A DNA stretch of 64,000 nucleotides, taken from the NCBI RefSeq assembly GCF_014200725.1, contig NZ_JACHCL010000001.1, forward strand, positions 1,178,001 to 1,242,000, read 5' to 3'. Below the pieces are notes generated by a model, which saw nothing but the letters and a program-made list of their open reading frames with translations, had not been told where the DNA came from and did not search any database. The stretch is from Janthinobacterium silvisoli. GTDB lineage: Bacteria > Pseudomonadota > Gammaproteobacteria > Burkholderiales > Burkholderiaceae_D. A program made the translations under genes and the position numbers. Position 1 is the stretch's first letter. Each line of letters starts with the position of its first letter. Below are positions 53,610 to 62,757 of this stretch, piece by piece.

Positions 53610-55013
53610 TCATCGCAGTGCCCGCACATCCACAAAGTGGCCTGCAATACCTGCCGCGGCCGCCATGGCAGGCGACACAAGGTGAGTGCGGCCGCCCTGC
53701 CCTTGCCGGCCTTCGAAGTTGCGGTTCGAGGTCGACGCGCAGCGTTCGCCCGGCTCCAGCCGGTCGGCATTCATCGCCAGGCACATGGAACAGCCCGGTT
53801 CGCGCCATTCGAAACCGGCATCCTTGAAGATGCGGTCCAGGCCTTCGCGTTCAGCCTGGTCCTTGACCAGGCCGGAACCGGGCACCACCAGCGCCAGGGT
53901 CACGTTCGAGGCGCGGTATTTGCCACGCACCACGGCGGCGGCCGCGCGCAAGTCTTCGATACGCGAATTGGTGCAGGAACCGATAAACACCTTGTCGATG
54001 CGGATGTCGGAAATCGGCGTATTCGGTTTCAAGGCCATGTAGACCAGCGCCTTTTCAATCGCGTCGCGGCGCACGGCGTCTTTTTCCTGGTCGGGATCAG
54101 GCACGCGGCCATTGACGCCGGTCACCATTTCGGGCGAAGTGCCCCAGGTCACCTGCGGCACGATCTCGGCGGCATTCAAGGTCACCACCAGGTCGAAACG
54201 GGCGCCCGGGTCCGAATGCAGGGTGCGCCAGTAAGTCACGGCGCGCTCCCAGTGCGGACCGGCTGGCGAAAATGGACGGCCCTTGACGTAATTGATGGTG
54301 GTGTCGTCAACGCCGATGATGCCGGCGCGCGCGCCCGCTTCGATCGCCATGTTACAGACCGTCATGCGGCCTTCCATCGACAGCGAGCGGATGGTCGAAC
54401 CGCCGAACTCGATACAGTAGCCGGTGCCGCCGGCCGTGCCGATCTTGCCGATGATGGCCAGCACGACGTCTTTCGCCGTCACGCCAGCAGGCAGCGCGCC
54501 ATCGACCTGCACCAGCATGGATTTGGATTTCTTTTGCAACAGGGTTTGCGTGGCCAGCACATGTTCCACTTCGGACGTGCCGATACCATGCGCCAAGGCG
54601 CCGAATGCGCCATGGGTGGACGTATGCGAATCGCCGCACACCACGGTCATGCCGGGCAAGGTCGCGCCCTGCTCGGGGCCGATCACGTGCACGATGCCCT
54701 GGCGCTTGTCGTTCATGTTGAAGTACGTCAAACCATAATTCTTGGCATTCTTGTCCAGGGTTTCTACCTGCAATCGCGAAACCGGATCTGCGATGCCATC
54801 GGTACGGCTGGTGGTCGGCACGTTATGGTCGGCCACGGCCAGGTTGGCGGACAAACGCCACGGCTGGCGGTTCGCTGCGCGTAGGCCGTCGAAAGCTTGC
54901 GGGCTGGTGACTTCGTGCAGCAAGTGCCGGTCGATGTACAGGATTGTCGTGCCATCATCGTCGGCCCGCACAACGTGGGATTCCCAAAGTTTGTCGTAAA
55001 GCGTCTTCATCAT
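53610..55013 (-). CDS. leuC: LeuC, isopropylmalate isomerase large subunit
   Basis: The 467-residue aconitase-family subunit has the [4Fe-4S] ligands in GSCTNSR and in CSMCLAMN, plus [31 protein letters not shown]. The start is one of two adjacent ATGs (55013 chosen, since it aligns with MAKTLYDKL of relatives). No Shine-Dalgarno is visible. It is the first gene of the leu block. Confidence 0.97.
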   Translation of the reverse strand: MMKTLYDKLWESHVVRADDDGTTILYIDRHLLHEVTSPQAFDGLRAANRQPWRLSANLAVADHNVPTTSRTDGIADPVSRLQVETLDKNAKNYGLTYFNMNDKRQGIVHVIGPEQGATLPGMTVVCGDSHTSTHGAFGALAHGIGTSEVEHVLATQTLLQKKSKSMLVQVDGALPAGVTAKDVVLAIIGKIGTAGGTGYCIEFGGSTIRSLSMEGRMTVCNMAIEAGARAGIIGVDDTTINYVKGRPFSPAGPHWERAVTYWRTLHSDPGARFDLVVTLNAAEIVPQVTWGTSPEMVTGVNGRVPDPDQEKDAVRRDAIEKALVYMALKPNTPISDIRIDKVFIGSCTNSRIEDLRAAAAVVRGKYRASNVTLALVVPGSGLVKDQAEREGLDRIFKDAGFEWREPGCSMCLAMNADRLEPGERCASTSNRNFEGRQGQGGRTHLVSPAMAAAAGIAGHFVDVRALR

Positions 55014-55377
55014 GATTTATGCAGCGTTGCCACAGCCTGTGTAAGTAAGCACTAATGCGTAAGCGCTAATAAGTAATCAGTCATACAGATCCAAAGGATC
55101 GGCAATGATTATGCCATATTTTGCGCAATACAGAACCGAAACAGGCAAAACCGTAGGATTGGCGATACAAAGTTCGGAGGGTGCAATTGATATGAGCTAA
55201 AAATTGCTGAAATATCCCTTTTACTGGCATGGCCGATGCATCAGCTGCCCTGCGCCCGAAGGAATGTCTGCGGAGCAAGAAATTATGTGTTCTTCATTCC
55301 TCTTTCGTGTATCGTGTTTCGACAAAAACAATAGCGCGCGCATTCGCTCGCGCTACACATACAGTCGGGGATGATTG
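55014..55377. other. 364-bp divergent gap between leuC and the S41-type protease gene
   Basis: The gap holds a possible leuC promoter on the minus strand: TTGGAT (complement of 55089-55094), 17-bp spacer, TATTAG (complement of 55066-55071). Near leuC there is a run of similar TAAGTAAGC/TAAGCGCTAA motifs (55043-55073) that could be regulator sites. A 7-bp hairpin (TAGCGCG at 55332-55338, CGCGCTA at 55349-55355) lies in the protease leader. No further gene is supported. Confidence 0.4.
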
Positions 55378-56508
55378 ATGAAATCGAGCTTTTTCGCGCT
55401 GGCCGCCCTGATGGCAGCCGGCGGCCAGGCGGCAGCCGCCACGCCCGGAGAAATCTGCGTGCAAGACTTGCGCGCCATTCCGTCCTTCCTGCTGGAAAAC
55501 GACACGGGTGCACGCCAGCACCTGGCGCAAAAAGGCCAGGCTTATTTTGACCTGGCGCTGGCCACGGCCACCACGGCGGCGGCTGGCGCAGCGGACAGCA
55601 AAGCCTGCGATGCCATCCTGGAAAACTATGTGGGCATGTGGCGCAAGGGCCATTTGCATGTCAAGCCGGGCAGCGCGCAAGACGTCGCCAAGCCCTCCCC
55701 GGCCCAGCCCGCCGTTGCGGGTCAAGCCGCGCCGTCCAAGGAACCGTCCTTGCAAGTATTGTCAGAGACAACTTTATTATTGACACTGCCCAGCTTCCAC
55801 GGCCGCTACCGCACCGCCATGGCCACCCTGCTCGACACGCACCAGACCACGCTGGCCTCGCATTCGAACTGGATCCTGGATGTGCGCAGCAATGGCGGCG
55901 GCAGCGACGCCACGTATGCACCCCTGCTGCAATGGATCAGTTCGGGGGAAATGCTCAACATGGGCGCCGAATGGCTATCCACGCCAGCCAATATCGATGG
56001 ACAGGAAAAGGTCTGCCCCTTGCTGGCCCCGGGCGACCAGAACTGCGCCGCCTTTTCCGTCCAGGCCGTGGCGCAGATGCGTACCGTCAAGCCGGGCGAC
56101 TATGCGCCACAGAACGATGGTGGCGTGATCAGCTATACACGCTTGAGCCCGCCAGAGTTACACCAGCCTGCACGCGTGGCCGTATTGATCGATAAGGCGT
56201 GCGCCAGTTCCTGCGAAGAATTCCTGCTGGCGGCACGGCAAAGTTTCCATGTCAAACTGGTCGGCCGCAACAGTTATGGCGCGCTCGATTATTCCAACCT
56301 GCGCCTGCACGCCCTGCCTTCGGGAGTGCGCCAGTTGCAATACGCCACCTCGCGCTCGGCCCGCCTGCCCACCCTGCAAGTGGACCTGGGCGGCATCATG
56401 CCGGATATCTACTTGCCGCCGCCCAAGGATGACGCGGCCCGCGCGCAGGAAATCGTGCGCGTGCAACGCTGGCTGGAAGGTGGCAGCCTACGGCCAGCCG
56501 GTATTTGA
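55378..56508 (+). CDS. Secreted S41-family (C-terminal processing-type) peptidase homologue
   Basis: The 376-residue protein has a signal peptide (to about residue 20, QAAAA). The tail-specific protease fold is shown by NWILDVRSNGGGSDA (the conserved DLR.NGGG motif) and AVLIDKACASSCEEFLLAARQ (the catalytic Ser in the ASSCEEF stretch). It then has an interfold GRNSYGALDY segment. There is no PDZ domain. It is probably periplasmic; the substrate is unknown. ATG 55378 is preferred over TTG 55375 because of GGGGATG upstream. Confidence 0.83.
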   Translation: MKSSFFALAALMAAGGQAAAATPGEICVQDLRAIPSFLLENDTGARQHLAQKGQAYFDLALATATTAAAGAADSKACDAILENYVGMWRKGHLHVKPGSAQDVAKPSPAQPAVAGQAAPSKEPSLQVLSETTLLLTLPSFHGRYRTAMATLLDTHQTTLASHSNWILDVRSNGGGSDATYAPLLQWISSGEMLNMGAEWLSTPANIDGQEKVCPLLAPGDQNCAAFSVQAVAQMRTVKPGDYAPQNDGGVISYTRLSPPELHQPARVAVLIDKACASSCEEFLLAARQSFHVKLVGRNSYGALDYSNLRLHALPSGVRQLQYATSRSARLPTLQVDLGGIMPDIYLPPPKDDAARAQEIVRVQRWLEGGSLRPAGI

Positions 56509-56516
56509 TTCGGCAA

Positions 56517-56546
56517 TAAAAAAACCCGCTACGCGTAGCGGGTTTT
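56517..56546. terminator. Bidirectional terminator between the protease and cheA genes
   Basis: AAAACCCGCTA (56521-56531) and TAGCGGGTTTT (56536-56546) make a perfect palindromic hairpin with A and T runs on both sides, serving the two convergent genes. Confidence 0.92.
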
Positions 56547-56565
56547 GTCGGGAGTAAGGCGAGGC

Positions 56566-58446
56566 TTAGGCAGCGAGGCGCACAGTTCCCCTGCAACCAT
56601 CCATCAGGAACGACAGGCCTACCACCAGCACCAGTTCTCCTTCAGCCGAGCGGGCCGTGCCGGTAATGCCTTCCACGGTAATGGCCGTCATCGGCTTGAT
56701 CACCAGGTCGGCCGTACCATCGACGGCTTCCACAGCAAGAATATACGGTTGCGGTGCGGCCACCACGATGCCGACGCGCTCGCTGCACGATTCGTAGCCC
56801 AAAGCGCCCGCCAGCGAACGTACCGGCAATGGACGGCCCTGGTCTTTCAGGACCGGCGCGCCGCCCACTTCCATGAAGGTTTCCGGCAATTCAACCACAC
56901 GCTGCACCACGGCCATCGGCAGCGCCAGCGCGGCGCCCGAGGTGGACACCAGCATGGTCGGCACGATCGACAGTTCGATCGGCAGGCGGATGGCAAACTT
57001 GGTGCCATGGCCCAGCGCCGATTCGATGTGGATGGCGCCACGGTTTTTTTCCACGGCGGTTTTGACCACGTCCATGCCTACGCCACGGCCGGAAACGCTG
57101 GAAGCGACTTCCTTGGTCGAGAAACCTGGCAGGAAGACCAGCTGGAAGCATTCGTCGTTGCTCAACTGCGCGTTTTCGCTGATCAAGCCTTTTTGCTGCG
57201 CCTTGCTGCGCAGGAAGACCGGGTCCATGCCTTTGCCATCATCTTGCAGCACGATCATGACGCTATTGGCTTCCTGCCATGCTTTCAGCGAAATATACGA
57301 CTTGGCAGGCTTGCCCGCCGCCAGGCGGTCTTCCGGCGATTCCACGCCATGGTCCAGCGAGTTGCGCAGCATGTGCACCAGCGGATCGTACAGGCTGTCG
57401 ACTACCACGCGGTCGACTTCCGTTTCAGCACCTTCGATCGTCAGCTCGACATCCTTGCCCAGGTCTTTGGCCAGCTCGCGCACCAGGCGCGGGAATTTCT
57501 GAAACAGGCGCCCCACCGGCTGCATGCGTGTGGCCAGCGTAGCGCGCTGCAACTCGGTCGAGTAGCGCGAGGCGCGTTCCAGCGTTTCGGCCAGGGTCGC
57601 CATCAAGCTGGCAGCCGGGCCTTCGAATTTGAATTGCAGCAAGCGCTCCAGCAGCACGGCAGCCTGGTTAGCGGCCTGCACCGATTCGCCGGCCACTTCC
57701 AGCAAGGCGTCGAGCTTGACTGCGTCGACGCGGATGCTGTCTTCCTTGACGGGCGCGGCATGGCGCACATCGGCGCCTTCGCGGCGGTCCACGCCATCCC
57801 AGTTTTTGGCAGCCGGCTTGGCAGCGGCGGTAGCAGTGGCAGGCGCGGCAGTAGCGACCGGTGCGGCCGCAGGCGTTGCCGCCACAGTAGCAACCGGTGA
57901 GGCGGCAAGCTTGCTGCCTTCCGGCACCACGGCGTTATACATGCCGGTCCAGTCCAGGCCGTCTTCACCGACGACTGGCGTGGCGGCAAGCGGTGCGGCT
58001 GCCACCGTTTCGGCCACCACCTCGATGACAACAGGGGCAGCAGTAGGTGCAGCAGGCGCATCCTTGCCTTCGATGGCGTTCGTCAGGATATGTTCCAGTT
58101 CCTGCGGCATGGCCGGCAAGGATTCCGGCGCGGCGCCATTGGCCAGTTCCGTCAGCTGGTCGGCCACGAAACCGGACGCCTGCAGCGCCGCCTCGATGGC
58201 CAGCGGCGTGACGGGCGCGGCACCCGTGCGCAAGGCATCAAACAGATTTTCCGTCAGGTGGCAGGCCGCCACCAGCGCGGGCAAGCCCATGAAGCCGGCG
58301 CCGCCCTTGATCGTGTGAAAAGAACGAAACACTGCATTGAGCGTTTCCTTGTTGTCAGGATCGCGCTCGAGACGCAATAGGTGCTCTTCAACATTAACTG
58401 CAAGATCCATCGCCTCGACGACGAAATCCTTGAGCATATCGTCCAT
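56566..58446 (-). CDS. cheA: Chemotaxis histidine kinase CheA
   Basis: The 626-residue kinase has an HPt domain (residues 1-105) with the phosphorylated His in RSFHTIKGGAGFMG (about residue 44), an Ala/Pro-rich linker where a CheY-binding P2 domain is expected but not seen, a dimerisation segment (about 245-300), the ATPase domain with HMLRNSLDHGVE, DDGKGMD, GFSTKE and GRGVGMDVV, and a CheW-like P5 domain at the end. It phosphorylates CheY/CheB-type regulators. Its ATG overlaps the cheZ stop (TAATG). Confidence 0.93.
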   Translation of the reverse strand: MDDMLKDFVVEAMDLAVNVEEHLLRLERDPDNKETLNAVFRSFHTIKGGAGFMGLPALVAACHLTENLFDALRTGAAPVTPLAIEAALQASGFVADQLTELANGAAPESLPAMPQELEHILTNAIEGKDAPAAPTAAPVVIEVVAETVAAAPLAATPVVGEDGLDWTGMYNAVVPEGSKLAASPVATVAATPAAAPVATAAPATATAAAKPAAKNWDGVDRREGADVRHAAPVKEDSIRVDAVKLDALLEVAGESVQAANQAAVLLERLLQFKFEGPAASLMATLAETLERASRYSTELQRATLATRMQPVGRLFQKFPRLVRELAKDLGKDVELTIEGAETEVDRVVVDSLYDPLVHMLRNSLDHGVESPEDRLAAGKPAKSYISLKAWQEANSVMIVLQDDGKGMDPVFLRSKAQQKGLISENAQLSNDECFQLVFLPGFSTKEVASSVSGRGVGMDVVKTAVEKNRGAIHIESALGHGTKFAIRLPIELSIVPTMLVSTSGAALALPMAVVQRVVELPETFMEVGGAPVLKDQGRPLPVRSLAGALGYESCSERVGIVVAAPQPYILAVEAVDGTADLVIKPMTAITVEGITGTARSAEGELVLVVGLSFLMDGCRGTVRLAA

Positions 58447-59303
58447 TAGAATCCCAAATCGGCAAGAAGGTCGTCAACATTATTCTGGTCCAGCGCCACG
58501 GAGGGCACCGACGGGCCCTGCATCAGCGGTACGGCCGGTTTTTGCGCCAGCTTTTCGCGCACTTCGGCTGGCGCATTGTCGCGCAGCAGCTGGGCCAGTT
58601 CGTTTTCCACCGTCTTGGTAATGTTCACCACTTTTTTGATCAGCTGGCCCGTGATGTCCTGGAAGTCCTGGGCCATCATGATTTCCAGCAAGCGCGCTTT
58701 TTCCGCTTCCGTGGCAACCGACACGGCTTGCGTGAACTGGCGCGTATCGCCGGCCAGGGCCTTGAATTCCTCCAGGCTCAGCTTGCCATCGAACAGCGCC
58801 GTCCAGCGGCTGTCCATGTCCTTGGCCTTTTTCGACAGCACGTCCTGCGCCGGCATGCCTTCATCCAGGGTGTTCAACACCTTGTTGGCGGCCTGTTCAG
58901 TCAAGGTAGCCACGTATTCCAGGCGGTCTTGTGCATCGACGATCTGCGACGACGCTTCTGTCAATGCCTTGTCGTAACCCAGTTCGCGCAAGGAGTCGTG
59001 CAGCAGGCGCACGATGCCACCGAGGCGTTCAAACATGGGCTGGTCGGATTTGTCGACCGGATCGGCTGCCGGTGCTTCAGTGGCCGGCTCGGCTGAAACG
59101 TCGGCGGCTGCTTCCACCGCCGGGGCCGGCGCCGCTGCCGGTGCAGCGACGCTGGCCGATACCGAGTCAAACAAGGCTTCAAAATCGTCGTCCGCTATCT
59201 CGGCGGGCACTGGTGTGGCGGCCGTGGCAGGCGCGGGCGCGGCCGCGCGTTGCGCAGATACTTCATCGAATAAGGCATCGAAATCATCAGCGGCGTTGGT
59301 CAT
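58446..59303 (-). CDS. cheZ: CheZ, CheY-P phosphatase
   Basis: The 285-residue protein begins with an Ala/Pro/Asp-rich tail (DDFDALFDEVSAQ repeated as DDFEALFDSVS), then the CheZ helical hairpin (ERLGGIVRLLHDSLRELGYDKAL onward). The catalytic region MAQDFQDITGQLIKKV holds the Asp/Gln pair, and the CheY-binding peptide NNVDDLLADLGF ends it. It removes phosphate from CheY. It is the first gene of the cheZ-cheA pair. Confidence 0.93.
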   Translation of the reverse strand: MTNAADDFDALFDEVSAQRAAAPAPATAATPVPAEIADDDFEALFDSVSASVAAPAAAPAPAVEAAADVSAEPATEAPAADPVDKSDQPMFERLGGIVRLLHDSLRELGYDKALTEASSQIVDAQDRLEYVATLTEQAANKVLNTLDEGMPAQDVLSKKAKDMDSRWTALFDGKLSLEEFKALAGDTRQFTQAVSVATEAEKARLLEIMMAQDFQDITGQLIKKVVNITKTVENELAQLLRDNAPAEVREKLAQKPAVPLMQGPSVPSVALDQNNVDDLLADLGF

Positions 59304-59738
59304 ATCCCTGCTTCTCCATAATTTGTCAAAATTCCGCCTGAACTGTGCGTTTTACAGACTGATACCCACAATTTCTCGATTAAGATGATTTGAGGCAATA
59401 CCGCTGCGATGGTGCGAGTGTAGCAGGGCGTTGCCCTATTGGTAAATCTCAAAACGCGCTTCCCACTATAAAGCGGACCTACAATTGCTTTTCCTCACGG
59501 AAATAAGTGTTCCCACTGTTGTATTTTGAAATACTACCATTGGCCTGCGGACAAGAACATGCCCAGGCAAGAAATCCCCTTCCCTTCCCACACACAAAAG
59601 CGATCCTCTTGCCAATGTTGTCTATACTGAAGGTGCAAGAGTGTTGACAATTATCAAGTCTTTACATGAAAACAATGCTGCAGCCACGTCTACAATAAGA
59701 CCTGCTGCGCGCGCCGGTCCATACACCAAGGAGCTGCC
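59304..59738. other. 435-bp divergent gap between cheZ and the universal stress protein gene
   Basis: The gap is AT-richer than its neighbours and holds no supported gene. It contains the FNR-like box at 59644-59657 and a -10-like TACAAT at 59691-59696 for the plus-strand gene. I saw no clear flagellar (sigma-28) promoter for cheZ. Confidence 0.5.
59644..59657 (+). promoter_or_regulatory. FNR/ANR-type box upstream of the universal stress protein gene
   Basis: TTGAC-AATT-ATCAA matches the TTGAT-N4-ATCAA consensus with one mismatch. With the -10-like TACAAT at 59691-59696 the box centre is about 52 bases upstream of the start point, not the canonical 41.5, so the promoter assignment is uncertain. 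Confidence 0.6.
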
Positions 59739-60206
59739 ATGTATAAGAAAATTCTGATCGCCACCGACGGTTCAGCCGTCTCCAACCTGACCGCCTGCGC
59801 CGGCGTAGCCTTTGCCGAGCAGATGCAGGCCGACATCCTCGCCCTGTATGTAGCGCCCGAGTATCAATACCCCGTGTATATCGAAATCATTCCACCGAGC
59901 TATCCCAGCGAAGAGGAATACCGCATCGCCATGCGCAAGGCCGGCGCCGGCCACTGGCAAGCCGTGCTAGATGCGGCAGCGAAGCGGGGCCTGCACGCAA
60001 CGGGATTGACGACCTTCTCTGACAGCCCTGCCCTGAAGATCGTCGAGGTGGCCCAACTGCAAGATTGCGACCTGATTTTCATGGGCTCCCACGGCCGCAG
60101 CGGCTGGGGCCAGCTCTTGCTGGGTAGTGTCACCAACAAGGTCTTATCGCATTCGACGCTGCCAGTGCTGGTGCATAGGCTGATCAAGGAACCGCCGGCC
60201 TCATAG
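59739..60206 (+). CDS. Universal stress protein (UspA family)
   Basis: The 155-residue protein has the Usp fold: KKILIATDGSAVSNLT, LALYVAPEY, DLIFMGSHGRSGWGQLLLGSVTNKVLSHS with the ATP-binding G-x2-G-x9-GS motif, and a final TLPVLV strand. It therefore should bind ATP. AAGGAG precedes the ATG. Single Usp proteins of this kind are often under oxygen control, which fits the FNR-like box upstream. Confidence 0.94.
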   Translation: MYKKILIATDGSAVSNLTACAGVAFAEQMQADILALYVAPEYQYPVYIEIIPPSYPSEEEYRIAMRKAGAGHWQAVLDAAAKRGLHATGLTTFSDSPALKIVEVAQLQDCDLIFMGSHGRSGWGQLLLGSVTNKVLSHSTLPVLVHRLIKEPPAS

Positions 60207-60345
60207 CAGGTCATAGGAAAGAGTGGCGCACGGTTGAAACACGGGTGGGCGCCATTTTTCAGCTAATATGACAAGCTTTCTGATTTTTTAACATCTCTTT
60301 TTAACAATTGGCCAGTTCCTGACGGCCAGCAAAGACTGCAGGCCT

Positions 60346-60990
60346 ATGATACGTATTGTGATTGCCGACGACCACACCATCATGCGCGAGGGTTTGAAGC
60401 GCATACTCGACGGCGCGCCCGATATCGATATCGTGGGCGAAGCCATTGACGGCTTTGAAGTGCTGAACCACGTGCGCCAGGGCGGCTTCGACCTGTTGCT
60501 GCTCGACCTGTCGATGCCAGGGCGCAGCGGGGTCGACCTGATACGCCAGATCCGCAGCGAAGCACCCAAGCTGGCCATCCTGATCCTGACCATGCATGAA
60601 GAGGAACAATACGCCGTGCGCGCCATCCGCGCTGGCGCACAAGGCTACCTGACCAAGGAAAGCGCCGGCACCCAGCTGGTCGGCGCGATCCACAAGGTGG
60701 CCTCGGGCCGTCCCTACATCAGCGCCGAAGTGGCGGAACAACTGGTGCTCAACATCATGATGCCCAATGAAAGCCTGCTGCACAAACAGCTGTCGGACCG
60801 CGAATTCGAAGTCTTCTCGCTGCTGGTCTCAGGCAAGTCGATCACGGAAATCGCCAACAACCTGCATTTGAGCGTCAAGACGGTCAGCACGCACAAGACG
60901 CGCATCATGCAAAAGATGGGCATGAGTTCCCTGTCGGAAATGGTGCAATACGCCGTTGCCCACCGCTTGCTGTTACCGTTCAAGACTTGA
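60346..60990 (+). CDS. NarL/FixJ-family response regulator
   Basis: The 214-residue protein has a receiver domain (IRIVIADDHTIMREGL, phosphorylated Asp in LLLDLSMPGRSG, Thr in LILTMHEE, Lys in YLTKESAG) and a LuxR-type helix-turn-helix (LSDREFEVFSLLVSGKSITEIANNLHLSVKTVSTH). No sensor kinase is adjacent, so it is an orphan here. It lies between the usp gene and a Crp/Fnr regulator, which suggests a redox or oxygen theme. Confidence 0.93.
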   Translation: MIRIVIADDHTIMREGLKRILDGAPDIDIVGEAIDGFEVLNHVRQGGFDLLLLDLSMPGRSGVDLIRQIRSEAPKLAILILTMHEEEQYAVRAIRAGAQGYLTKESAGTQLVGAIHKVASGRPYISAEVAEQLVLNIMMPNESLLHKQLSDREFEVFSLLVSGKSITEIANNLHLSVKTVSTHKTRIMQKMGMSSLSEMVQYAVAHRLLLPFKT

Positions 60991-61286
60991 ACGTTCGCGC
61001 CGCCTCCTGTCGCCATCCTCCCCGCATCCCTGCGCAGTAGGAACAATCCTACAGACACTGCCGTAGCTCCTACTGCCATATTCAGCCACTGCTGATATTA
61101 ATTTTATACGGTTGTTGGCATACTGAAACCAGTCATCAAGTTGCTGGAAAGTTATGACATCACACCGCAAGTCTTCAGCGAATTGAGCAATACACGCCAG
61201 AACCAACGCCACCGGTCCATGGGCCGGGCGCCATTTCTGTGCATTTCGTTATACACATCTGAATTACCTGCCACCAGGAGATGAAC

Positions 61287-62168
61287 ATGCTGTCCACGCA
61301 AACGTCTGAAAACCGTCCGGCCTCGTCACCAGCGCCGTCACCTTCGATGGAAGCCGGGCGCCAGCGCCAGGGGCGCTTATGGTCAAACCTGAAGGAAGTA
61401 TGCGACCTGCTGCACATCTCCAACGCCTGCACCATTGCCGCGGACGAACTGCTATTCCAGCATGTACAGTTCAAAACCGGGCAGCGCATCCACACCATCG
61501 GCCAGCCATTCGATACCCTGTACATCGTCAATTCGGGCTTTTTGAAAACCGTGCTGATCGACGAATTCGGCAATGAGCAGGTACTGAGCTTTCCCATGAA
61601 AGGCGATATGCTGGGCGTAGACGGCATCCATTCGCGCCATTATTCATCGGAAGCGGTGGCCTTGTCCGACTGCGACCTGATCCTGCTGCCGTTCAAGAAA
61701 CTGACAGCGCTGGGCCGCGTCCACCTGGAACTGGAAAATGTCATGTACGGCGTGATGAGCCGCGAACTGGTGCGCGAACAGGCGATGATCGGCATGCTGG
61801 GCGCCCTCAGCGCCGAAGCGCGCGTGGCCCGTTTCCTCGTCTCGCTGGCCGACCGCTTCGCGCAAATGGGCTACTCCAGCAAGCTGTTCAACCTGCGCAT
61901 GACGCGTCACGAAATCGGCAGCTACCTGGGCCTGACTCTGGAAACAGTCAGCCGCACCCTGTCCGCCTTCAATGAAATCGGCTTGATCACGGTAGACCAG
62001 CGCACCATCGGCATCAAGGATCCCGATGCGCTGAAAACCCTGCGCCGTCTGCCGCCATCGCGCTCGCGCGCCAAGCAACTGGCTGCCGCCAAACTGAAGG
62101 CCGACACGCAGGCTGCCGCCAAGGCAGAAGCCGAAACGGATGCCGCACAACTGCTGGCGACGGTTTAA
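61287..62168 (+). CDS. Crp/Fnr-family regulator lacking the classical FNR cysteine cluster
   Basis: The 293-residue protein starts at 61287, where AGGAG is 6 bases upstream (the ATG at 61281 touches it). It has a cyclic-nucleotide-binding-like sensor domain (FKTGQRIHTIGQPFDTLYIVNSGFLKTVL), a long dimer helix, and an FNR-type recognition helix (RHEIGSYLGLTLETVSRTLSAF, with E..SR as in FNR). The N terminus has only CDLLHISNAC, not the C-x2-C-x5-C cluster of FNR. The C terminus has a 45-residue Ala/Lys-rich tail. It likely binds TTGAT-type boxes, but how it senses is unclear. Confidence 0.88.
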   Translation: MLSTQTSENRPASSPAPSPSMEAGRQRQGRLWSNLKEVCDLLHISNACTIAADELLFQHVQFKTGQRIHTIGQPFDTLYIVNSGFLKTVLIDEFGNEQVLSFPMKGDMLGVDGIHSRHYSSEAVALSDCDLILLPFKKLTALGRVHLELENVMYGVMSRELVREQAMIGMLGALSAEARVARFLVSLADRFAQMGYSSKLFNLRMTRHEIGSYLGLTLETVSRTLSAFNEIGLITVDQRTIGIKDPDALKTLRRLPPSRSRAKQLAAAKLKADTQAAAKAEAETDAAQLLATV

Positions 62169-62204
62169 CCCCTTAAAAATTAACAGCAAGCCAGACACAG
62201 GCTT

Positions 62205-62244
62205 GACCCGGCCGGAGCGCTTGCCGCCCCGCCGGGTCTTTTTT
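62205..62244 (+). terminator. Rho-independent terminator after the Crp/Fnr gene
   Basis: GACCCGGC (62205-62212) pairs with GCCGGGTC (62231-62238), followed by six T residues. It separates the regulator from hemP. Confidence 0.85.
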
Positions 62245-62421
62245 GCCTGCAGCCCATCGCTATACCCCCCCCATTCCCACCTCCCCTTGCACTTTCCCTG
62301 CCACCGCATGGCATTTCGCCATCTGAATTGACCAGGCAGCAATCCCCTCTCAAAAAAGCCCAACTAAATGCCTAATTTCGCGTAAATAGGGCTTGCTTTT
62401 CGGGCCACATTCAACAATAAT

Positions 62422-62440
62422 GCAAATACGAATCATTCTC
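62422..62440 (+). promoter_or_regulatory. Fur box upstream of hemP
   Basis: GCAAATACGAATCATTCTC matches the 19-bp Fur consensus at 13 positions. It ends 23 bases before the hemP ATG, where Fur binding would block transcription under iron-replete conditions. Confidence 0.75.
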
Positions 62441-62463
62441 AACTGAGATAAAAGAAAGTCAAA

Positions 62464-62661
62464 ATGCACACTTCAAAACCCGCCTTGGCCCAGGATGCAC
62501 CTTCCGTTCACGCTCGTCCGCCTGTCAGCATGGCGCAACCGGCGCGCCGCATCACCAGCGAAGCGCTGCTGCAGCAGGGACGTGAAGTAGAAATCGAACA
62601 CAGCGGCAAGATTTATCGCCTGCGCGTCACCCAATTGAATAAGCTGATCCTGACTGCCTGA
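62464..62661 (+). CDS. hemP: HemP, hemin uptake protein
   Basis: The 65-residue protein has the HemP family end: ITSEALLQQGREVEIEHSGKIYRLRVTQLNKLILTA. HemP is a small protein or regulator of iron- and haem-uptake genes in proteobacteria. The Fur box just upstream supports iron control. The first 25 residues are Ala/Pro-rich. No haem receptor is next to it in this window. Confidence 0.88.
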   Translation: MHTSKPALAQDAPSVHARPPVSMAQPARRITSEALLQQGREVEIEHSGKIYRLRVTQLNKLILTA

Positions 62662-62757
62662 GCTGCCTGAGCATTACGCAGCAGCAGGCATCACCGCGCC
62701 AGCCAGTCGCGCGCCGCGTGCGCGCCAGCCAGCCAAACCACCGCACAGGAGTGTTTG

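Noticed and set aside
55081-55278. 65-codon minus-strand frame in the leuC upstream gap
   Set aside because: No ribosome binding site, atypical composition and no recognisable similarity; the region looks like promoter DNA.
62654-62671. Tandem 9-bp duplication (CTGCCTGAG twice) over the hemP stop codon
   Set aside because: Probably a slippage duplication without function; it does not change the protein end, because the first copy already holds the stop.
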